From Patescibacteria group bacterium (GTDB taxonomy: Bacteria; Patescibacteriota; Dojkabacteria; JAKAPS01; JAJZLI01), in NCBI GenBank assembly GCA_023380695.1, contig JAMCRT010000017.1, forward strand, positions 1 to 11,298: a stretch of 11,298 nucleotides of DNA, read 5' to 3'. The notes under the pieces were generated by a model. It worked only from the letters and a program-made list of their open reading frames with translations. It did not search any database and was not told the origin of the DNA. Made by a program: the position numbers and the translations under genes. This document shows, one piece after another, positions 7,142-11,298 of the stretch (the stretch's first letter is position 1; each line of letters starts with the position of its first letter).

Positions 7142-7147
7142 TTTATA
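7142..7147 (-). promoter_or_regulatory. -10 box of the ybjQ-exonuclease unit
   Basis: On the minus strand TATAAA is followed by 6 nt and the ATG at 7135, the same geometry as other genes here. No convincing -35 is seen at 16-18 bp; a TTGTAC lies 21 bp away. The box is inside the direct repeat, and its copy at 8436-8441 has no ATG after it. Confidence 0.45.
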
Positions 7148-7217
7148 AATAAAATAATAATAACTATTGTACAATCTTTAATAGTTTTTGCAACTATTTT
7201 GCACTAATATGAAGAGT

Positions 7218-7293
7218 GTTATACTTTTCTTCCATAAAACCAATATTTCTTTTTCAACTTTTATTCCTGTTGCAATATTAAATTCTAAAAATA
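7218..7293 (-). pseudogene. Truncated duplicate of the ATP-grasp gene 3' end
   Basis: On the minus strand this reads FLEFNIATGIKVEKEIL, identical to residues 254-270 of the intact ATP-grasp protein encoded at 8488-9330. A 1-bp deletion near 7240 then shifts the frame, so the DFMEEKYN end is lost. Upstream of 7293 the homology stops abruptly. It is a non-functional leftover of a duplication or recombination event, and places the end of an ATP-grasp gene directly upstream of ybjQ. Confidence 0.8.
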
Positions 7294-7299
7294 AGGTTT

Positions 7300-7537
7300 C
7301 TTGAGAAGTTTTTATAATTTTTTATTTTCAATATCAGCTTCTAAATTTTCTAATTTATTTAGAGAATCTGTATTATATCTTATGAATAAGTAATATCATA
7401 GCTCCTAGTGAATTAATCCTAAAAATATTGCTGAAAATGAGTACATAATATCAATTATTTGAAACATTGATATCACAAAAATACTATAAATATAGTATGT
7501 GCCTTATAAAATCATAATCATAAATAAATTCTTGCAT
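7300..7537 (-). pseudogene. Frameshifted small membrane/coiled-coil protein gene
   Basis: From an ATG at 7537 the minus strand reads MQEFIYDYDFIRHILYL and then meets a TAG. Shifting frame continues with IFVISMFQIIDIMYSFSAIF (hydrophobic), then SLGAMILLIH, then a charged heptad-like NTDSLNKLENLEADIENKKL ending in TAA. Joined across three frameshifts this gives a plausible protein of about 80 residues with one or two helices and a coiled-coil tail. No family is recognised. A perfect Shine-Dalgarno AAGGAG (7545-7550, minus strand) lies 7 nt before the ATG, unusual in this window. The frameshifts make it a broken gene, unless the reading is coincidental. Confidence 0.5.
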
Positions 7538-7548
7538 TTGAAGACTCC

Positions 7549-7577
7549 TTGACTCTTTTTCGTACAATTGTTATACT
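7549..7577 (+). promoter_or_regulatory. Promoter of the toxin-antitoxin pair, with overlapping palindrome
   Basis: TTGACT (7549-7554), a 17-bp spacer and TATACT (7572-7577) form the best promoter in the window. The -10 ends 9 nt before the vapB ATG, predicting a near-leaderless mRNA. The perfect palindrome ACAATTGT (7564-7571) touches the -10 box and could be an operator for the ribbon-helix-helix antitoxin, since such antitoxins usually repress their own promoter (inference). Confidence 0.75.
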
Positions 7578-7586
7578 ATAGATACC

Positions 7587-7811
7587 ATGAGAAAAGTACA
7601 GCTATACTTACCACAAAATATATATGCAGAATTTGATTTGTTGGCCGAACAAGGAAATAAACCAATATCCACTGTTATTAGAAATTATATTGAAAACACA
7701 TTTAACAAAAGAAACGATAAAGGTATATCCACTCTCATAAAATTATCTAAATATAATTTAAAAGGAGGAAAAGACCTTGCATCTCATATTGATGAAATAG
7801 TGTATAAATAA
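7587..7811 (+). CDS. Ribbon-helix-helix antitoxin (VapB-like)
   Basis: The 74-residue protein opens with a ribbon-helix-helix DNA-binding domain: strand KVQLYLP (3-9), then helices around IYAEFDLLAEQGN (12-24) and ISTVIRNYIENTF (27-39). The acidic/basic tail (40-74) would wrap the toxin. It precedes the PIN-domain toxin gene by 2 bp, the standard antitoxin-first order, and has its own strong promoter with an overlapping palindrome, fitting autorepression. The start is fixed by the -10 box 9 nt upstream. The length and order are typical of type II VapBC modules; the exact antitoxin subfamily is uncertain. Confidence 0.85.
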   Translation: MRKVQLYLPQNIYAEFDLLAEQGNKPISTVIRNYIENTFNKRNDKGISTLIKLSKYNLKGGKDLASHIDEIVYK

Positions 7812-7813
7812 AA

Positions 7814-8215
7814 ATGAAATCATTCATAGATTCTAATGTATATATTTCAATATTGAACGAAGAAGAATCTACCCATATACAATCTTTAGAATTATTAAAT
7901 ACCTTAAAATCTCAGAAATCAGAATTGTTTACTTCCAATTATATAATCTCAGAATGTTTAACTGTACTATCCAAAAAATTTAATCATAAAACGGCCGTAG
8001 TTTTTGAAAATGATATTTATTCTGGAAACACAAAGATATTGATGCCCACGAGAGAAATAGAAGATATTGCAAGGACAATATTCAGAAAAGAAATAAATAA
8101 AGATATCAGTTATATAGATTGTACAAATATTGCTTTTTGCATAAGATACAAGCTTGACCAACTTATAACATTTGATAAAGAGCTTATCAAATTGTTTAAT
8201 AAGGCAGTGCAATAA
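7814..8215 (+). CDS. vapC: PIN-domain ribonuclease toxin (VapC-like)
   Basis: This 133-residue PIN-domain protein is a predicted metal-dependent endoribonuclease, the toxin of a type II module; VapC proteins usually cut tRNA or rRNA. The four acidic residues are visible: Asp6 in FIDSNV, Glu47 in ISECLTVL, Asp102 in YIDCTNIA and Asp121 in TFDKEL. The length is normal and no residue is missing, so it looks active. It follows the antitoxin after 2 bp, without a ribosome site, and is probably coupled to it. The cassette sits between two direct repeats and among broken genes, which suggests horizontal arrival or at least a recombination hotspot. The RNA target cannot be inferred. Confidence 0.9.
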   Translation: MKSFIDSNVYISILNEEESTHIQSLELLNTLKSQKSELFTSNYIISECLTVLSKKFNHKTAVVFENDIYSGNTKILMPTREIEDIARTIFRKEINKDISYIDCTNIAFCIRYKLDQLITFDKELIKLFNKAVQ

Positions 8216-8243
8216 TATTAATTGGATAATATTGTTATTTTTT
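8211..8243 (+). terminator. Probable Rho-independent terminator after vapC
   Basis: AATAATATT (8211-8219) pairs with AATATTGTT (8228-8236) in a 9-bp stem, counting one G-U pair, with an 8-nt loop. A run of six T follows at 8238-8243. The stem has no G-C pair and overlaps the vapC stop codon, so it is weak but well placed. Confidence 0.5.
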
Positions 8244-8260
8244 ATTTATAGACTCCAAAC

Positions 8261-8427
8261 TTAAAACTCATCATAAGGTCGTGGGAATTTTATATTGTAT
8301 AGTGGTTTGTGATAAACAGATTTATTTACAGAAGTACCATTAATCTCTTTAACAACACTCATTCCTTTTACAACTTTTCCAAACACTATATTATAACCCA
8401 TTCAATCTAGCTTCATTTGCTATAGTT
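8261..8427 (-). pseudogene. C-terminal remnant of a cyclophilin-type peptidyl-prolyl isomerase
   Basis: The minus strand reads TIANEARLNG and, after a +1 shift in a GGG run (8397-8399), YNIVFGKVVKGMSVVKEIN and on to a TAA at 8261-8263. This matches the cyclophilin end, where FFIT-x(6)-LDG is followed by K-x-VFGKVVEGMDVV. The N-terminal two thirds, with the catalytic Arg/Phe and QFF motif, are missing; the sequence runs into the direct repeat at about 8428. An ATG at 8401 opens a 45-codon frame for the end, but that alone cannot make a working isomerase. The frameshift and truncation make it a dead fragment. Confidence 0.75.
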
Positions 8428-8573
8428 ATAATGTTTTTATAAATAAAGTAATAATTATTGTTCGACCCTTTAATGGGTTTTTGCAACTTATTTATAGTTA
8501 TACTTTTCTTCCATAAAATCCAATATTTCTTTTTCAACTTTTATTCCTGTTGCAATATTAAATTCTAAAAATA
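8428..8573. repeat. Direct repeat, right copy
   Basis: This is the partner of 7134-7293. It holds the last codons of the intact ATP-grasp gene (8488-8573), a spacer with a hairpin (GACCC 8464-8468, GGGTT 8475-8479, then T to 8482) and a copy of the ybjQ -10 region, here joined to the cyclophilin remnant in place of the ybjQ start. The intact ATP-grasp end makes this the likely original for the coding part. Confidence 0.85.
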
Positions 8574-9330
8574 CTGGAGCTCTATTTATTTCAAGTACAA
8601 AGTATTCATTATCTTTGGATATTATTAAATCTATACCACCAATATCTAATTTTGATAATTCTTTACATTGTTTTGCGATTTGAAATTCTCTCTTACTTAA
8701 TTTATATGGACTACCTTTAGCACCTTGATATATATTCTTTATGACTTTTTCATCATTTATTTTTTCTATTCCTATTGGTATGATTTTATCTCCTATGAAT
8801 ATAATCCTTATTTCTTTTATAGATTCAATATATTTTTGAAGCATAAATAATATATCACTTTGTTTTTCTATGATATTTTTGACTTCTTTTGCGGATTTAA
8901 CAAAATATACGTTTTTTCCTTTTTTCCCATATGTATCTTTCAAAATTGCAGGATATTCAAAATTTTCTATATCTTTATTTGTAGGAAATAATATAAATGG
9001 AGGAAAAGGTATAGATATATTTTCCTCTGGTGGATATATATTTTTAAAGTCTAAAATCTTTTTAAATGTTAAATCACTATCAATTACTATTTTTTTATGA
9101 AAATTTAGGTATACTGCTATAATTTCTGCTATATTTCTTTTTATTCCTCTTAGAAGATATATATCATAATCTAGGAAATCTATATTTTTACCATTTATGG
9201 TTAGTCTATCTGTATATTGTATACTTATATCTAATTGAGATATATTAGTATAAATATGTCCTCTTTTGTGAGCTTCATCTCCTATAATTTGAGATATTTC
9301 ACCGTATTTTCCTATATGTAATATTTTCAT
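8488..9330 (-). CDS. ATP-grasp ligase, RimK-like
   Basis: The 280-residue protein has the ATP-grasp fold, which joins a carboxylate to an amine (or similar) through an acyl-phosphate made from ATP. A pre-ATP-grasp domain fills about 1-115. Then come the ATP-binding strand YPAILKD with Lys131 and the glycine-rich loop TYGKKGKNV (133-141), the hinge LQKYIES (164-170), GGIDLIIS with Asp234, and the metal-binding LEINRAPVF with Glu247 and Asn249, followed by FNIATGIKV as in RimK. RimK relatives add glutamates or make small peptides; the substrate here is unknown and no carrier peptide gene is seen nearby. The ATG is supported by TATAAT ending 7 nt upstream. A duplicated piece of its 3' end lies at 7218-7293. 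It is transcribed away from typA. Confidence 0.87.
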   Translation of the reverse strand: MKILHIGKYGEISQIIGDEAHKRGHIYTNISQLDISIQYTDRLTINGKNIDFLDYDIYLLRGIKRNIAEIIAVYLNFHKKIVIDSDLTFKKILDFKNIYPPEENISIPFPPFILFPTNKDIENFEYPAILKDTYGKKGKNVYFVKSAKEVKNIIEKQSDILFMLQKYIESIKEIRIIFIGDKIIPIGIEKINDEKVIKNIYQGAKGSPYKLSKREFQIAKQCKELSKLDIGGIDLIISKDNEYFVLEINRAPVFLEFNIATGIKVEKEILDFMEEKYNYK

Positions 9331-9337
9331 ATATAGT

Positions 9338-9343
9338 ATTATA
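9338..9343 (-). promoter_or_regulatory. -10 box of the ATP-grasp gene
   Basis: On the minus strand a consensus TATAAT ends 7 nt before the ATG at 9330, predicting a leaderless mRNA. No good -35 is seen at 16-18 bp. Confidence 0.55.
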
Positions 9344-9352
9344 TAATTTTTT

Positions 9353-9390
9353 TTGTATAAATAATATTAAAATCGCTTGTATTTATACAA
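9353..9390. repeat. 11-bp perfect inverted repeat between divergent promoters
   Basis: TTGTATAAATA (9353-9363) and its exact reverse complement TATTTATACAA (9380-9390) are separated by 16 nt. The arms lie between the two divergent -10 boxes and cover both -35 zones, so a factor bound here could control typA and the ATP-grasp gene together. With a 16-nt AT-rich centre it could instead be a simple hairpin. Confidence 0.6.
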
Positions 9391-9395
9391 TATGC

Positions 9396-9401
9396 TATAA
9401 T
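9396..9401 (+). promoter_or_regulatory. -10 box of typA
   Basis: TATAAT ends 11 nt before the ATG at 9413, leaving a leader of only a few bases. The 17-bp-spaced hexamer is TCGCTT (9373-9378), a poor -35, which may point to dependence on an activator or on the inverted repeat. Confidence 0.55.
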
Positions 9402-9412
9402 CACAAAGATTT

Positions 9413-11248
9413 ATGGATACAGCTAAAATTAGAAACATAGCAGTTATTGCACACGTAGACCACGGTAAGACTACTCTGGTTGATAGTTTTATTAAGCAGT
9501 CTCATATGGTAAGGGAAAACTCTCAGGTTATGAAAGATACTCTTATTATGGATAAGGGTGATATAGAAAAGGAAAGAGGTATTACTATTACTGCAAAAAC
9601 TCTTTATGTTCAATACAAAGAATATAAAATAAATATAATAGATACTCCAGGACATGCTGATTTTTCAGGTGAAGTTGAGAGGACTCTAAATATGGCAGAT
9701 GGATGTCTGTTAATTGTTGATGCTGCAGAAGGTCCTATGCCCCAGACAAGATATGTTTTGAAAAAAGCATTGGGTTTAGGAAAGAAGATTATTGTAGTTA
9801 TAAACAAAATAGATAAGAAATTTGCAGATATAGATAAAACATTATCAAAAATTTATGATTTATTTTTAGAACTTGCTCAAAATGAAAATCAACTAGATTT
9901 TCCTATTTTTTATGCTATAGCAAAAAAGGGGATAGTTTTAAAAGATCTTCCTGCCATAATAGATGAAAACTCAATTAAAGGAGATGTAGAAGTCCTTTTT
10001 GAAAGTATTATAAATGATATTGATCCTTCTATATCTGATATAGATAAACCTTTTTTAATGCAGGTGAGTGCTATAGATTATGATGAGTATGCAGGTGTTG
10101 GAATTGTTGGAAAAATACTACAAGGAACTGTTAATAGAGGTGATAGTTTAGAGTTGATAAATAAAAATAATGAAAGAATTCCATTTAAAGTATCTAAGAT
10201 TTTAACTAATAATGGTCTTATAAAAGAAGAAATAGAGAGTGCAATTAGTGGTGATATAGTAACAATAATTGAAGTAAAGGGAGCAAAAATAGGTGATACA
10301 ATAACAAAAACAGGCATGAATAATCGTATAGATAGTATTGAGATACAAGAGCCTTCTATAACTATAAAGTTTGAACCCAGTACTTCACCTCTTGTAGGAA
10401 CTGAGGGAACATTAGTAACATCAAGACATTTACTCTCAAGACTTGAAAAAGAAATGGAAAAGAATATTAGTATGTCTTTAGAAGTTATGGGTGATACATT
10501 TAATATATCAGGAAGAGGTGAGTTACATTTATCTATTCTAATAGAAACTTTAAGAAGGGAGGGTTATGAATTCCAAATATCAAAACCTAAAGCTATTGAG
10601 AAAATAATTGATGGTAAAAGATTTGATACAGAAGAGGAATTATATCTAGATACAAGTAAAGATTATATAGGTGTTATTACAACTGAGCTTGCAAAAAGAA
10701 AAGCAGAGCTTTTAGATATGGTTACAGAAAATGATTCTCATATACATTTTAAGTATAGAATACTTACAAAAAATTTATTTGGTCTTAGAGGATTTCTTGT
10801 AAATATTACAAAAGGAACTGTTGTAATGCATAACAGTTTCCTGGGTTACAAAGAATATTCCAGCCCAATAAAAAAAGAAAGAAAAGGTGTTTTAATTGCA
10901 ACTGAGGCAGGAATTGCAAAAGCTTATGGACTGAATAAGGCTCAAGAAAGGGGAGAGTTATTTATAGGTCCTGGAGTGAGAGTATATGAAGGAATGATAG
11001 TGGGTATTAATAAATATGATAGGGATTTAGAAGTTAATGTTGTAAGAGAAAAACATTTAACAAATATACATACTGAAAAATCAGATGAAAATATAATTCT
11101 TGTTCCTCCAATTCCAATGACAATTGAATTCTGTATGGATTTAATAGAAGATGATGAATATTTAGAAGTCACTCCATTGAATTTGAGGTTAAGAAAAAAA
11201 TATCTTAAAAAATCTCAGAGAGCAAGATTTAGTAAATCTAATAACTAG
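9413..11248 (+). CDS. typA: Translational GTPase TypA/BipA
   Basis: TypA/BipA is a ribosome-associated GTPase related to EF-G that helps 50S assembly and growth under stress, often at low temperature. The GTPase motifs are in order: AHVDHGKTT (13-21), RGITI (55-59), DTPGH (77-81), NKID (131-134) and, as G5, YAIAKKG, where SA is more common. Domain II and the EF-G-like domains follow. The BipA-specific C-terminus is clear: FGLRGFLVNITKGT, AYGLNKAQERGELFIGPGVRVYEGMIVG, LTNIHTEKSDE and DDEYLEVTPLNLRLRKKYL. At 611 residues it is full length. No Shine-Dalgarno is present; the -10 box lies 11 nt before the ATG. It is monocistronic as far as the window shows. Confidence 0.97.
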   Translation: MDTAKIRNIAVIAHVDHGKTTLVDSFIKQSHMVRENSQVMKDTLIMDKGDIEKERGITITAKTLYVQYKEYKINIIDTPGHADFSGEVERTLNMADGCLLIVDAAEGPMPQTRYVLKKALGLGKKIIVVINKIDKKFADIDKTLSKIYDLFLELAQNENQLDFPIFYAIAKKGIVLKDLPAIIDENSIKGDVEVLFESIINDIDPSISDIDKPFLMQVSAIDYDEYAGVGIVGKILQGTVNRGDSLELINKNNERIPFKVSKILTNNGLIKEEIESAISGDIVTIIEVKGAKIGDTITKTGMNNRIDSIEIQEPSITIKFEPSTSPLVGTEGTLVTSRHLLSRLEKEMEKNISMSLEVMGDTFNISGRGELHLSILIETLRREGYEFQISKPKAIEKIIDGKRFDTEEELYLDTSKDYIGVITTELAKRKAELLDMVTENDSHIHFKYRILTKNLFGLRGFLVNITKGTVVMHNSFLGYKEYSSPIKKERKGVLIATEAGIAKAYGLNKAQERGELFIGPGVRVYEGMIVGINKYDRDLEVNVVREKHLTNIHTEKSDENIILVPPIPMTIEFCMDLIEDDEYLEVTPLNLRLRKKYLKKSQRARFSKSNN

Positions 11249-11250
11249 TA

Positions 11251-11298
11251 CTACACTTTAATTTGCAATTCCTCATAAATTTGATTATTTCTGTCAAT
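11251..11298 (-). CDS. Possible 3' end of a convergent gene (partial)
   Basis: On the minus strand the last 48 bases form 16 codons ending in TAG (11251-11253), reading IDRNNQIYEELQIKV. The piece is polar and coding-like but too short to assign. If real, its gene converges on typA with a 2-bp gap. Confidence 0.25.
   Translation of the reverse strand: MDRNNQIYEELQIKV

Larger units (their letters stand above)
7134..7293. repeat. Direct repeat, left copy
   Basis: This copy pairs with 8428-8573 in the same orientation. The right part (7218-7293) equals 8497-8573 at every base except one missing T (after 7239). The left part (7134-7217) is alignable but diverged, sharing a 20-bp start at 7134-7153. 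It carries the end of an ATP-grasp gene, a short spacer with a hairpin (arms 7162-7168 and 7180-7186, then a T run) and the -10 box of the ybjQ gene. Confidence 0.85.

Noticed and set aside
7136..7174. ATG at 7174 as the ybjQ-like start
   Set aside because: The extra 13 residues lie in a duplicated spacer, are tyrosine-rich and unlike the family, and the -10 box points to 7135.
9401..9655. Minus-strand frame opposite the start of typA
   Set aside because: It is fully antisense to the typA GTPase motifs, with no promoter and no family resemblance.
1..11298. CRISPR array, tRNA or rRNA genes, or insertion-sequence ends
   Set aside because: No regularly spaced repeats, cloverleaf-like segments or transposase frames were seen; the only long repeats are the two direct copies at 7134 and 8428.

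Overview
The window is strongly AT-rich, densely packed, and uses the standard stop codons: TAA, TAG and TGA all close genes. Most genes lack a Shine-Dalgarno sequence. The DEDDh exonuclease resembles a type I associate with candidate phyla radiation (Patescibacteria) genomes. Several genes are compact or worn: a short RsmI, an ABC exporter split by a stop, and fragments of cyclophilin and ATP-grasp genes. Together these suggest a small-genome, probably host-associated, Patescibacteria-like bacterium. That placement is an inference from family resemblance and style; no rRNA or tRNA gene is present to confirm it.

Layout. Bases 1-2344 (+): the 3' end of an ABC-F ATPase, closed by an in-frame TAG after which the frame keeps looking like an ABC-F tail, then an ABC exporter split by an in-frame TAA into a 125-residue and a 479-residue piece. 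Bases 2396-6046 (+): glycyl-tRNA synthetase overlapping rsmI (16S rRNA methyltransferase), then a four-helix membrane protein of unknown function overlapping an ArsP/YraQ-type permease that carries a YHS metal-binding domain in its central loop. Bases 6227-7135 (-): a ybjQ-like UPF0145 protein followed with no gap by a DEDDh 3'-5' exonuclease.

Bases 7134-8573 are a scar-like region. Two direct repeats of about 150 bp flank a vapBC-type toxin-antitoxin pair and three broken genes: a duplicate 3' end of the ATP-grasp gene, a frameshifted small membrane/coiled-coil gene, and the tail of a cyclophilin. To the right, an ATP-grasp ligase (-) and the GTPase TypA/BipA (+) diverge from an 82-bp region with an 11-bp perfect inverted repeat. 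The last 48 bases may hold the end of a convergent gene.

The most general regulatory signal is the placement of promoters. Six genes (glyS, the four-helix protein, ybjQ, vapB, the ATP-grasp gene and typA) have a TATAAT-like -10 box ending only 6-11 nt before the start codon, which predicts leaderless or nearly leaderless mRNAs. The intact genes divide into translation functions (GlyRS, RsmI, TypA, probably ABC-F), membrane transport or metal handling (the permease pair), nucleic-acid processing (exonuclease) and a toxin-antitoxin module.
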